A stretch of DNA of 64,000 nucleotides, from positions 734,001 through 798,000 of the forward strand of contig VCAZ01000097.1 of the NCBI GenBank assembly GCA_005784505.1. The letters run 5' to 3'. Below are positions 49,352-63,300 of the stretch, piece after piece. The notes beneath the pieces are model-generated. The model was given only the letters and a program-made list of their open reading frames with translations, was not told the DNA's origin and searched no databases. The translations under genes were made by a program, and so were the position numbers. Source of the stretch: Bagarius yarrelli (taxonomy: Eukaryota > Chordata > Actinopteri > Siluriformes > Sisoridae). Positions within the stretch are counted from its first letter, which is position 1, and each line of letters starts with the position of its first letter.

Positions 49352-51243
49352 ACGGTATGTGTCATTCCGTGAAATCATTTGTGCTAAAAATAGCAATAGT
49401 GGGTTATGAAGCTGAATTTAGGTTAGGATGACATTATAAAAGGGTGATTGTGTTTGGTAGACGAATGCTGTATGCTGGTTTTACTGCCTACAACAAAATG
49501 ACAGACACACAATATAACTAACAATCTGCAGGTACAGACGTGTCAGATCTGTTCCAAGCTTTTGTGGAACTAAAACTAAAAAAAACTCTTTTTAATTGTT
49601 GAATTTATAATCTAATGAATTTATAATCTAATACCTACACAAGCTTATCCCAATATTTGTTCTATTTTTGATACTGACCCAATAATGATCCGTAAATACT
49701 GCTGTATATGAACAGTTGGCTGTTTTTTTGACTGATGTGTATCATTTCCTGGACAATAGTTTTTGCATTTGGAGTATATTTGTGGTAGCCTGTTTGGAAA
49801 TTATTCCCAAGAAGGCAGGGCAATTTTATTTATAAAGCACATTTCATACACGGTGATAATAAGTGCTTTCCATAAGAAAAAAATAATAAATCAATAAATG
49901 AAAACAGTTAAAAATTATAGTCAGTAAATGCAGAACTAAACAGATGTGTTATGAGTCAGTTGGCAGCACATAGAAACTGAAATCTGATTGGTTACAGAAA
50001 CAGTCTATAATAATATTTACCCAATGATCAATCTGCCCCTGCTAATATAGTGTAAGTTCCCCGGGCAGCGCTACTGATTCTGAAGGCAGATTAGATTAAC
50101 ATGGCAGCACATAGAAACTGAAATCTGATTGGACAAAAAATCTAACATCCACACACACGTACTGGAAGCAGTGCAGCGAGAGAAACACTACGAAATGAAG
50201 AGAATAAACTGCTGGAATAAATTAATACCATTTAATGGAACTAATATTAGAATTTAGGTTGTAAATGTCGGTCAGTGATTCTGAGAGTGTTTAGAACAGC
50301 AGAGAACCACTGACTGACCCGCACTGACCACCCCTGACTGCACACACACTGACTGACCACACACTGACTGCACACACACTGACTGACCACCACTGACTGC
50401 ACACACACTGACTGACCACCACTGACTGCACACACACTGACTGACCATCACTGACTGCACACACACTGCTTATTGTCAGTTTATTTTTTTAGCACCAGCC
50501 GTCACTAGTTTAAACTAGAGAAACCTACACAATATGAAACTAGTGTATTATACTGTCACTTCAGCCAATGGCAGCACTTGTGAATATCTGAACCTTCTGC
50601 AAATGAACTAGGTTGATATTTACACCAATATTGCGAGTTAAAACTCATTAAATAAGAGCTGCAGATTTTTCATAGACTAATTTTGTACAGAAAAGCCTGA
50701 AAAGCCGTCCTCATTAAGCTTATTATAAATATCTTAACTTTTTCCGAACTGTGTTTATGTGTGTGTGCGTGTGTGTGTGTGTGTGTGTGTTGGGGGGGGT
50801 CAATTTCATCAGTTGCCAGGCAACACCCCTCCTCTCCTCGCGTGAAGTACTTTTTCATTCTCTGTTCTATTAATGAGACTGGAAGTAATGCGAATGTCGG
50901 GTCTGTTTCAAAGAGCGCAGAGGAACGGGTTTCTCTTTCTTTTAGAACTCATAGCTTGAATCTGTCTCCTTCTTGGTTGTTGATGTGTGACGCAGAGTCT
51001 GGACTGTTTGAGTCACTGCGCTGACTCCGTAACTATAGACAGATTTCAATCAAATTCAAAACCGCCCGACGGGTCGCTTCGAATTCGGAAGAGAAAGAGC
51101 ATAAATCCTTTTCTGCATTCCAACATAAAAAAGGTTATAAATCGCATGTTTTAGTTTTATAGTCTGATGAATTATATCACAGTGTGTTTCTCTGCAGTTC
51201 TAGCACATCATCCAGATATTTCGCTGACACCCTGTATGTAAAT

Positions 51244-51289
<46 letters not shown>

Positions 51290-53317
51290 CCCCAACACCC
51301 CTTCTCACATTTCTCTGTTTTTCTGTTTTTTCTCTCAGGAAGGTGAGCGGCTGATGGCAGAGAAGCCGGAGCTGAGTGACATGGTTCAGCAGAAACTCAG
51401 TGAAATTCGGGAGTGGTGGCTGGACCTGGAAAACATGACCCAGGTCAAAGCGCTGCAGCTGTTTGAGAATGATCGCGCACAGCAGATCGGTCAGAATTAC
51501 TCTCGGCTGAACGAACGCGTGCAACAGCTGGAGCTGCAGCTTATCCACTGCGATCACGGCCACGATCTCACCTCCGTCAACAAGCAGTTCAAAAAGCTTC
51601 AGGTCTCATTTCAGCACCGGAATCATATACGCTTTATTATTTCCTTTTATTTTACATCAGAATGGGTTTCACTTTCACATACACGTCATGAGCAAAAGTA
51701 TTGGGACACCTGACCATCCCTTCATATGTGTACACCCAAAATAACACACTTCTGGAGAGGCTTTTCAGTAGATAGCAATGCATGGCTGTGGAAATTTGCT
51801 CCTTCAATCACAATAGTATTTGTATTAGTATCAGTTCCCCGTGTCTTTATAGAGCTTAGAGGTCTTGTTCATGGGGCACCGTCTGGCTGGAACAATTGCT
51901 TACACCGTGGAATCTATATTATAAGAATCTTTTAGGAGGTCAAAATTTGTCTCAGACGAACAAGTCATGGCCAGAATCCCACAGTGTGAACCCGGCTTTA
52001 GGCGCAGTAAAGGAATAATGTTATGCTACAACGTGCAGAAACGTTCTAACCCTTGTGGCAGCAGAAGATGTATTTGTGAGGTGTCCATAAACTTTTGCAC
52101 ACATACTGTCCTTCGTTGGCACTTTATTTAGAGCTGCAACAGTTAATTAACCAACTCAATAATAATAACAATCAAGTGATCATGAATTTGATCATCGACT
52201 GTGTTATAAAGCACCCTGTCGTGTCTCCTAATTTAGACCTTAACTATTAATGGAAACAGCAGAGCGAATGTCAGCATGACTCTACAGGAAGATGTGTCGT
52301 TGGCCTACTTTATATTTCACTGTGAATCATTTGTTAGAATTTTATTTTGGAGTCATTAGTGGGAGGATGAGAAACGAGTGAAACTCAGTTTGTCTGGTTG
52401 ATCCGTGTTTATTAACCGCCGTGGATTTAGATATCCTATGTTATATCAGGCCAATCAGGTAAAAGCATTAGGTGATCCAAATGCTACACAGAAATGTTCA
52501 TTTTCTATATATTTAGTATATATTTGGGTAAAAAAAATTGAATAATTAACATAATTAGATTAATTTTGTTGGTCTGGTTTCAACCATCCTTTTTTTTTCT
52601 TTCTTTTTTATTTAATACATTTTCATTTCTAATGTAAAGTTTCTATGAGTTTATAATGTCAGTTAACTTAATGTGGCTGCATGGCGCTGCTTTACAGCTG
52701 ATCTGAGTTCAGTTTGAGTTTCATTCCTCCATCCACATCCATCCATCAGTCAATCCATCGGCGGTACTGTAGCATCTTTGATTTGTTGTTCTGTTCCTTT
52801 TCTTGCCTCTTTTTCACTTTTTGTCCTTTTATATCCTTCTTTTTATCATTTTTTTATCTATTTAGGGTTCCGTACCCTGTAACATGCACAGCGTTTGTAT
52901 TGTTCTTGTACCTGTTTGTGTGTTTTTTGGGGTTGAATGATGAGATTTTTCCAGCAGTGTTTTTTTTTCTTCTGTGATGGCGAGGGGAATATTCCAACAA
53001 CACACTGCCAGGATTCATCAAACTCGAATGTCCAAGAGTAGATCGAGAAGATCAACAGAATCCAGTCAGAAACTCCCCAAAAACTTTAAGCAGCGATCTG
53101 ATTGTCCGATCTACAATTAAAGACATTAGCGAGAAAAAAAAAATCAACTAATCAAATATACTTCGAAGGGCGAATACATGATCAAAGCAAACGGTGGTCC
53201 AATGAAATACAAGTGTAACTTTTAGACAGACAGACAGAATGACAGATAACAGGTAGACAGACAGACGGGTAGATAGATAGATAGACAGACAGACAGCTGG
53301 GCAGTTTAAATAGACAT

Positions 53318-53411
<94 letters not shown>

Positions 53412-53545
53412 TCTTTCTTTCTTTCTTTTTTTCTTTCTTTCCTTGCTTTGCTTTGCTTTGCTTTGTTTTTCACTTATAGAATGTAAACGTTACCATTATT
53501 ATAGCCTCAAGCTAATGAGAAATACATCTACTTAGTAATATTCTG

Positions 53546-53577
<32 letters not shown>

Positions 53578-55182
53578 TCTTTCTCCTAGACGATGGAGCG
53601 ACAGATGGAGGAGTGGTGTAATGAAGTGTGTGATCTGCAGCAGCAGTCCTCCTCGCTTCCTGAGGAATTTGTGATAACAGACACCGTTTCTGAGTGTCAG
53701 GCTGAAGTGGAGACACGGATCATACGTCTCATCGAACATCTAAAGGAGAAACGAAGAATTCTGCTGGCTTCCAAGGAAGTGCACCAAGTGCGCCGTGACC
53801 TCCAGGACGAAATCGTGAGTTCACTGTTTAATTTGGTTTACAGTTAGTGTACATCATCCCACGGAGTCTGATCGCCAGGCGGACAACGACACGTTGATGA
53901 CAGGGTTGCCAGATAGATTTAAAACTGTCCATTCCGTAAATTTTAAAAAAGGGCAATCCTATTTTATTTCTTGTGCCATTTTTTCGCACTTTCACCCCAA
54001 AACTGATCCCAAATTTTTTACATGCAAAATCAAATTTTTATCTTTGCTAATGGACTGGATAATTCCCAATTTGGCAACCCTGTCTGATAATCTGTTCTGT
54101 CTGTGAGGTATGCAAATAATTATGTTGAGAAGCTTGTAGGAATTCCTGTTGTAATAGTCGAATCGAATCTAGTTTCTTTGGTCCTACACCTTTGGTAGAA
54201 TATAGAATTACATATAAACACATTCAGATCGCTTAAAATATTAAGATGTCAAGAAGTTTAATCAGCGGAACAAACAATGCTTCTGAAACAAATCATCTAT
54301 CCTGCCTTTAATTTTTTGTATCTTAAAAATAAAATAGAATCAGTCACATATAGAATTAATCATTTTTTATGTGAATTTGCTTGTCATATTTGTGTGTTTT
54401 TAGCTGTGGGTGCAGGAGCGCCTTCCGTTAGCGACATCACAGGAAACTGGAGGTAGTTTACAGGCTGTGCAGCAGCTCATGAAGAAAAATCAGGTACCAC
54501 AAACCCTGACCTTTCACCTGAGTGGAACTTGTATAGCACAGATTTCGAGCCCAGGATCTTTCTCTCCGTTAGAGTGTGCAGAGGGAGCTGGAGAGCCACC
54601 GGGGTCATGTGGAAGAGGTGATGGAGCGAGCGATTATGTTCTCATCCGGGCGCACGACCGAGGCAGAGTGTGTAAGCGCATTGATGGAGGATCTCCACGG
54701 CCTGTGGGGGATGCTGTGGGCTGAGACAGAGCGTAAACAGCAGCACTTAGACTCCATGTATCAGGCTCAACAGTACTACAGCGACATTACAGAAGTGGAG
54801 GCGTGGCTCAGCGAACAGGAGCTGCATATGATGAATGAGGAGAAAGGAAAGGTAGCAAACTTATTTTACACATTAACACAAAAATAATAATATTATTATT
54901 ATTATATTGATACTAATTTTATTGTGTCCTAATATTATTATTTTATATGATTAATATTAATATTGGGATTAATAATATAATTGTGGCTCAATTTGCTTGT
55001 GAATGAACTTTCTTATAAAATTATAAACATTTTCTGGATCATCTGCAAAAAATCAATATTGTGTTACTAATAACAACAAAACAATTAGATCAGAAAACAA
55101 TGTTTTGAGTTTTTGCCCTAAATAGCAACTAGAAAGAGAGAGAGAAAAAGAGCAAGAGAGGAAAAGAGAAATAAAGAAAGAC

Positions 55183-55225
<43 letters not shown>

Positions 55226-57342
55226 CAGTGAGGGAAACATAGCAAGGAAAGCAAACATAGCGGGGGAAGTTTTTAAAACCCAGTGCCGCTGCGTAGTGAT
55301 CTGATTCACTACCAATGTTAGAACCTCTGCTACGCTGCGAAAGATCAATGTGTAACAAAGTTCTCTTCTATCAGGATGAAGCAAGTACTCTCCAGCTGCT
55401 AAAAAAACAGTTATCATTGGATCAGGCGGTCGAAGATTACGCTGAAACCATCGGCCTTTTATCCCAACAGTGCCGACAACTACTGGAGCACTGCCATCCT
55501 GACAGGTAGATTATTGCGTGGGTTCTACGTGACTATTAAATGTGAACAAAATAAAACCTAAATAGAACCAGGTGGGCATGTGATAAAGATGATGTAGGTT
55601 AGTACTGTTGCCTTACAGCAAGAAGGTCCTGGGTTCGATTCCCATGCAGGGCTCTTTGTGTGTGGAGTTTGTATGTTCTCCCTGTGCTTGTGTGTGTTTA
55701 CTCCGGGTTCTCCGGTTTCCTCCCACAGTCCAAAAAACATCTATGTTAGATTGATTGGTGATTCTAAATTGTCCATAGGAGTGTGTGTGTATGTCCCTGT
55801 AATGGACTAGTGACCTGTCCAGGGTGTCCCCCTCCTGTCTTTCACCCTTTCAGAGACGGCTGGTTTAGACTCCAGCAGATCCCTGTGACCCCGAATTAGG
55901 GAATAAGCAGTTCAGTTGTCACTAAAGTGGCCTTGTGCTGGAATAGAAGTGTTTTAAAGTTATTGAAACGGGTGTCAAATAAGAAAAGAGGTCATTATTT
56001 GAATTGTCTGTTAACGGTTGTATTTGTGTGTATGTGTTTGTTCCACAGTGAGCAGATCAGTAAACGTCAGTCTCAAATCGACCGGCTCTATGTGTCTTTA
56101 AAGGATCTGGTAGAAGAGCGAAAGTGCCGGTTGGAACAACAGTATTGGCTCTTTCAGCTCCACAGAGAGGTGGAGGAACTGGAACAATGGATTGCTGAGC
56201 GAGAGATCTCAGCCAGCTCCACCGAACTCGGGCAGGACTATGAACATGTCAGGGTGAGACAGCAACAAGAAAAAAGCATGTTCATCCAAAGAAAACCTGA
56301 AAAAAAGAGTCTCTTTGGTCACTTATCCATAAAGTGGTGACGAAAGAAATCAAGCACGGTGTTTTTGGAGTTTTATTCAATCTGAGGCTCACCAACTGTT
56401 ACCAAAACAGAAAAATAGACGATGTATAAATCTCTTCTCTGATCAACTTAATGGCAATTTAAACAGGACTTTAACATACTTACTAAATATTTACTACCAC
56501 ATGAATTAGCGCGGGAATAGAAATAATAATGTTCTTATTTTAGATACATGAACTATTATACACTGATACTGATAGCAAATTATAGAAGCGGTAGAAAAAA
56601 TGGGACACAAGGCTTAGGAGAAACTATTAACAGACTCGGTATCAGATGTCTAAGTCAAGCAACGGATTCACGCTGCACATGCTGTAGTTAAGACATTTAC
56701 AGCATTTAACAGACGTTCTTATCCAGAGCGACTTACATTTATCTCCTTTATACAACTGAGCAATTGGAGGTTAAGGGTCTTGCCTAAGGGCCAATCGGTG
56801 GTAGCTTGTGGTAGAAATCAAACCCCAATTGCTTCCAGGTGTCAAGTCCAACACCTTATCCACTAAGCTACCACTTCCACAATACTTCAAAATATTTCAC
56901 AGAAATAAACTGTTTAATATGGGGAAAAATTACTAGCTTGGATTATATTTTAGAATTTTTATTAGGATAACATAAAGCTGCATAATATCAACATATTCAG
57001 CCTTATAACGCTTTTAAAAAGAGCTTGCTTTGTTGTAAATTGTTGACCAAACTATATTATTTGGCTTGCCATATTGTAACTCGCTCTATGTTCATGTAAC
57101 ATCGCGGACTTCCGGTCAGGCAAATTCGCGGAGAACTACTCCGCAGATTTCCAGTCCGGCACAGCCGCGGTCGCAACCAAGAGCGGTTACTAGGCAACGC
57201 CGCCATGACGCTAATCAGCGGAATGCGAGGCACCTGAGCGCGCGCCTATAAAGGAACAAAAAGCGGAACAGTCGGCGTGCGGTCATTTAGGTAGCACCAG
57301 GTATGGGGCGCAGCTCTGGTATAAGGGAAGAAAGGTTAAAGG

Positions 57343-57374
<32 letters not shown>

Positions 57375-60300
57375 TAGAAGAAAATATAAGAGAAGAAAAT
57401 ATAATATAAGAAAAGAAAATAAGAAAAGAGAAAGAAAGGAAGAGAAGATAAAGAAAATAGAGGAAATAAAGGTAAAGAAAATTAAAGAAGAAAATGAAGA
57501 GTTTAATAGAAAGAAAAGTAAGGAAAGAGTTTAAAAGCTTAAAAGAAAATACTTTTTTTGGTTGTTTCTGAAGAGAATTTTGATTTTGTCTTTATTATTT
57601 TTTTAAGGCAGAAGAGGTTTCAGTTGATTTATAAGTTATTTATAAGGGTCGCGTCTCACGACTGTGAACACGATTCGCTCACCCCAAGTACCAAGCACAC
57701 ATTCCTTTCCTGTCTACCATAATTCCTATCGAGACATACCTCTCTCCTCCTTGAGTCTACAGAGGGGCTCTAGAATAACATCTAGTGCGCTCCCCGTGAA
57801 CACACATAACAGTTCAGGGGGCAATTATTTCTGGGCAGTATGCACATTCGATTGCTACATCCATGGCCTAATAGCGGTATTTATAAATACTTGCTAAAGA
57901 CTTAATATAATACTTGCTAAAGACTTGCTAACACTGGCCAGAGCAGTGATGTAATCATCAGTAGATTTTAGTCCAATCAGCCATGTCAGTGATACAGACT
58001 GTATGTTTCTCTGCCTGCGAAGCCTCACTACTGTTCACCTACTGTCCAGAAATCTAACCCCAGATTATATAGATTTATATTTATTTAAACTATATCAGTA
58101 TTTGGATACCTAATTATTACTTTTGGGTTTGGGAATTGTTTAATTTGCTGTCAATATGTTGGAGTCAGGCAATTGCCTAGAAGGCCACCTTTAGGCTGAA
58201 TGGACAAATCCTCACAGATCAGTTTTAAAGCCTAGAGAAAAGTCTTGCCAAAAAATTGGACTCGTGTGTGAATCAATGAAATATCACTGCATACACATAC
58301 ATACATACCGCACATACATTAATATTAAAAGACACACAGAGAAAATAGGTGGTGCTGCGTCAAAAAGGGGACACGCCATAAAACCTGTTCCAAAGCAAAT
58401 ATTTGGCCCAAATGATCCAGTGTGGTGACCCCAAACAGGAAGCAGCTGAAGAAAACAAAGCATAGGATCTTTGGTGTAACTGCCATTCGTCTTTAGGGTT
58501 AGTGCACTGAGTAAGTCGGTCATAATTACGGCAAGCATTATCCATTATCACCACTTAATCATCAGTTACATGTGTACTGTAAATGTTGTCCCATGTGAAA
58601 AGTTATTGTATATTTTCAGGCTTGCCGGTTGTGTTGCCCTGCTGGGCCACCGGAGAGTCATGTGTCATGCCTTAATCTGTTATTTTGGTGTCCCTCATTG
58701 TTTTCTCGTGTCTCGTTTAGTAGATAGTTTCCCCCATTAAGTTGTGTATTTATACCCCTGTGTTTCAGTCTTCCTTTGTTGCGTGTCACAGTCGGTGGTC
58801 ATGTGGTGTCATGTTTGTTTTGTCAGCTCAGGTTCTGATTCCAAACATCAAACAATAAATCCTTTAGTTGAAAAGGCAAAACCAAACCTCCAGAAAACCC
58901 CAATGACCTGCAGGAAGTGTTTAGTGTAATCTGAAAGCATGTTTTGGACTAATTAAAGAAAAATGCTAAATATAAATGTCAGTACTATAATACAGTACAA
59001 TTAATACATAAACATTAGAACAAGATAAATTGCCTACTTTTGATAATAACACCTCCTTTAATGCGTTTGTTTAGATCCTTCAGGAAAACTTCACTGAGTT
59101 TGCCTCGGAAACAGGAAGTGTGGGTCAGGAGCGAGTGATGGCTGTTAATCAGATGGTGGACGAGTTGATTGATTATGGTCATGCAGACGCCGCCATCATT
59201 GCTGAGTGGAAGGATGCAGTGAATGAGTCATGGGCTGAACTGATGGAGCTGATGGAAACCAGAGCACAAATGCTAGCTGCATCGCACCAGCTTCACAAAT
59301 TCTTTTCCGACTGCAAAGAGGTGAGACGTGCATGTAATAATGGTAATTTAGCAGTGCTAACAGAGATGTATATGTTCATACACTGGTAGAAGAACCTGGC
59401 TAATATAATATATGACGCATTATTTAAAATAGGAATCGACTGATAATCGTTTTACTTGTATCGTTTCAATATTTAAGCCTTTTATCGAATATCGATTTTG
59501 TAATATTGGATTCACCGATATATGCTAGTGGCTTGTGGCCGATTTGAGAATTGCAGGCACGACCGTCATTATATGTCAGCCCTGTATAATTTTTATTATG
59601 TAAGAATAAGATTTGCTTTGTTTTAAATGTTAAAAGTAAGTAAATTTACCGTTTTGACAGTTTCATTAATAAAAAATTGTATCATCGTTGTTTCAAAAAC
59701 AGAAGTAAAACAATAAATGAATACAATTCTGCGTATCGGTCAAAAAAACTAAATCTACCGACCTCCAGTTACGGATATAAAACGAGGCTAGTGTTACATT
59801 AGCTATTTCTTGTTAGCTTACTGCGTGGTAAAGCAGAATGCATTTATTTTATGTATCTCTGAAAGTGTTAGTTATGAATAAACAATGAAAACAGAATTTG
59901 TGTGTATACTTTGTGTGTGTGTGTGTGTGTGTGTGGTGTTACAGGTAATAACACAGATTGCTGATAAACACCGGAGACTACCCGAAGTGCGAGATGGTCA
60001 GGATGGTACGACAAACACTAGCTCACTTCAGAGACTCATGAACACATTTGAACAGGACATCCAGCTATTGGTTGTGCAGGTGAGTTATATATTTTTTTAA
60101 TATATAATGATATTATAACTTTCGTTTTCAATAATGCGGTAGCTAAAATGTAAAATCCACCCCACTATAGGTATGTTTGTGTATCTACAACTGTGTGTAA
60201 CAACAGTGTGTGTTTGTTTCATTAAGGTGAGACAGTTACAAGAAAACGCCGCTCAGCTCTGTACGGTTTACGCAGGAGAGAAAGCGGAAGCCATCGCCAT

Positions 60301-63300
60301 GCAGGAATATGAAGTGATGCAAGCGTGGAAGGAGTTAATCATGTCCTGCGAGGAATGCCGCGTTCAGATCACCACTGCGTCCGATAAACTGCAGTTTTTC
60401 AGTTTGGCGCGGGATCAGTTGATCTGGATGGACAGCATCATCTGTCAGATAGGAACCGGAGAGAAGCCCAGGTGCAGCATGCCAACACATACATGTGTAT
60501 ATATATATATAGCAGACGCAGTACACAGTGAAATAAAACATGTTTTTCTCGGACTGCGGTGCTACATACAGTGAAACAACATAGAACAAGGACAACACAG
60601 AGCGAAGGACAAGACAATTAATCTGTCCTAACGACATTACGTGCATAGTGTGCAACCTGGGACAAAGGGTGCAGGACAGACAACGCAAATAAACAATACA
60701 GACGGAAACATAACTTGAGCACTGACCAGAGGATAAACCCTATTGCATAGATAGACTGTAACGTCCTGCATATAACAATAATAATAACAAAACTGTCCAT
60801 ATAATCTGTTAACATGTCCTGTATATAACAATAATAATAACAATACTGTCCATATAATCTATAAACATTTACAAAAAATATTACATACACATTAAAAACC
60901 AATTATTTGGTCCAAAGTTCAAAAATGTCGGATTAGTGGACTTCCTCGTCTTCTTCTGTTTTTAGAGCTCTAATTATCTGCTGCTGTTTCCAGGGATGTC
61001 TCCTCCGTGGAAGTGCTCATGAACTACCACCAGGGCCTGAAGAGTGAAGTGGAAGCACGGAAAAAGAGCATGGTGCAATGTATAGAAATGGGAAAATCCC
61101 TGCTGGCTGCAAGAAACCCAGCAGCAGAGGAGGTGACGGATAAAGTCCAAAACATTTTTATGAGCCATTTTATAACAAGACCATTTTCATAACAAGTCGG
61201 GATTTTAGTGATGTCTCTTAAACAGGTGACTCACGAACTAACATGGTAATAACCTTTTTAAGGCTGGAAGGGTGTACAAAGTTTTGCTCATGCCACAATT
61301 TCTTCTTGTTATTAATGATCTGTTTATCTGTTAAATTTGGTGAGAGGTGCGAGAGGAAGTGGTAGCGCAGTGATTAAGGTGCTGGACTGCTAATTGGAAG
61401 ATCAGGGTTTAATTCTCAGCACCACCAAGTTATTACTGTTGGGCCCCTAAGCAAGGCCCTTAACCCTAATCGCTCAGTTGTATAAAAGCGATAAAGCTAT
61501 ATCGCTCTGAGTTAGGGCGTCTGCCAAATGCTGTAATTCTAAGGTGTAAATGCCCAGCAAAAGATTATATAATGTTACCCAGATTCCCAAACGACTACCA
61601 AAGTCAGCATGCTCATAATATGAGCCGGAAACTGAAGGGATGTGATATTTTACTCTATTTACCAAACCAACCCATTGCAGTTAATTCTGCACTGCACAGT
61701 GTCTTATTTTTGTAATTTTACTGATTCTTACTGTGTATTTTAGCCATTAATTTGGCTTATCCATCCTTGGCGTAATGACATGTCGGTCTGTGTTTCAGAT
61801 TAAAGAGAAACTGGAGAAAGTTCTGGCCAAACAGAGAGAACTGACGGAGAAATGGGATAAACACTGGGAGGAACTACAGCACAGTGAGTTAGTTTACCAT
61901 CAACTGATAAACCAGTAAATCTCATTATAATAAACGGGAACTAATGTATTTTGCTTTTTCTTCCTTTGTTTTTCTTTCCACTTCCTGTCTGTGTGTTCCT
62001 CAGTGTTAGAAGTTCACCAGTTTGCTCAGGAGGCAGCGGTTGCCGAGTCCTGGCTCTCGTCTCAGGAGACATTCCTAGTCAGTCAGGATCTTGGTGAGAG
62101 TGTAGACCAAGTAGAGCAGCTCATTCGCCGACATGAGGCTTTCAGCAAAGCAGCCACAGCCTGGGACGAGAGGTTCAGCTCATTACGCCGCCTCACTTCG
62201 GTGAGCTCAAGCAAAGTCAGCTAAATCACATTTGTCAGCATGATAAATTAATTCAAATATATTTAAAACATGTATTTTTTTTTTCATTTTTCAGGTTATG
62301 TATATTATAGTATTTATAGTATAGGGTTATAGTATTTGCTACTTTTCCTACTCGTAGTTTACAGCTCTATAATGGTATACAAATAGATTCTATACAAATC
62401 GTTTAATGAACCATTATTATGATCTCATACAATTATGGTGCTTTATAAATCGTTTGCTCTCCACCTACTCCACTTAATACTTTAATGACTAACCTCCGTA
62501 CCCTAGACACTTCACTTCGATTTTCATCCATCCATCCATCCATCCATCCATCCATCCATCCATCCACCCATCCCTCCATTGTCTATAGCTGCTTATTCCT
62601 AATCAGGGTCACAGGGATCTGCTGGAGTCTGTTCCAGCTTCATTGGGTGAATAGCAGTGGTCCCCCTCGACAGGTCATCAGTCTATCACAGTGCCACATA
62701 CAGACAAACAACCATACACACACGCACACACACTCCTATGGGCAATTTAAAATCACCAATCAAGGAGGAAACCAGAGAACCCGGATTAAACACACACAAA
62801 CCAACCTGGGGACCTTCTCACTCTGAGCCAACAATGCTAACCACTAAGCCATCAAGCTGCTGATCGATTACTATTACTTTTATAAAGTAAACATCAAAAG
62901 GTATTTTAAATTGTTGTGGTGAGACAGGGGGTAGTATTGCCTAGTCACAGCTTTATGGTGCTTGGTCCTAAACTTGGCCTGCTGTCTGCAGAGAATTACA
63001 CATGTTCTCCTAGTGTCCGGTTTTCTCCCATTCATCAAAATAATGGGTTACGAAAAAAAAATAAAAAATCATAGATACCAACATAAACTAGGTTGTTTCC
63101 TGGATGGATGGATGAATGGATGAATGGATGGATGGATGGACAGTAATCGATCGAGTGTCAAGTTAACAATGGATGTAGTTAACAGCTTTGACTGATATCA
63201 TCTCTGTCATTTAGGTGGAGAAGATGAAAGCAGAGCAAAGCAAGCTGCCTCCAACCCCCTTGCTAGGTCGTAAGGTATTCCTGGACCCCCAGGATTCATC

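Noticed and set aside
50247..50466. Cys/Val/Gln-rich frames on the minus strand
   Set aside because: Produced by the roughly 29-bp minisatellite.
55053..55417. Minus-strand Ser/Leu-rich frames
   Set aside because: They arise from the complement of a GA-rich microsatellite and overlap a verified sptbn4 exon.
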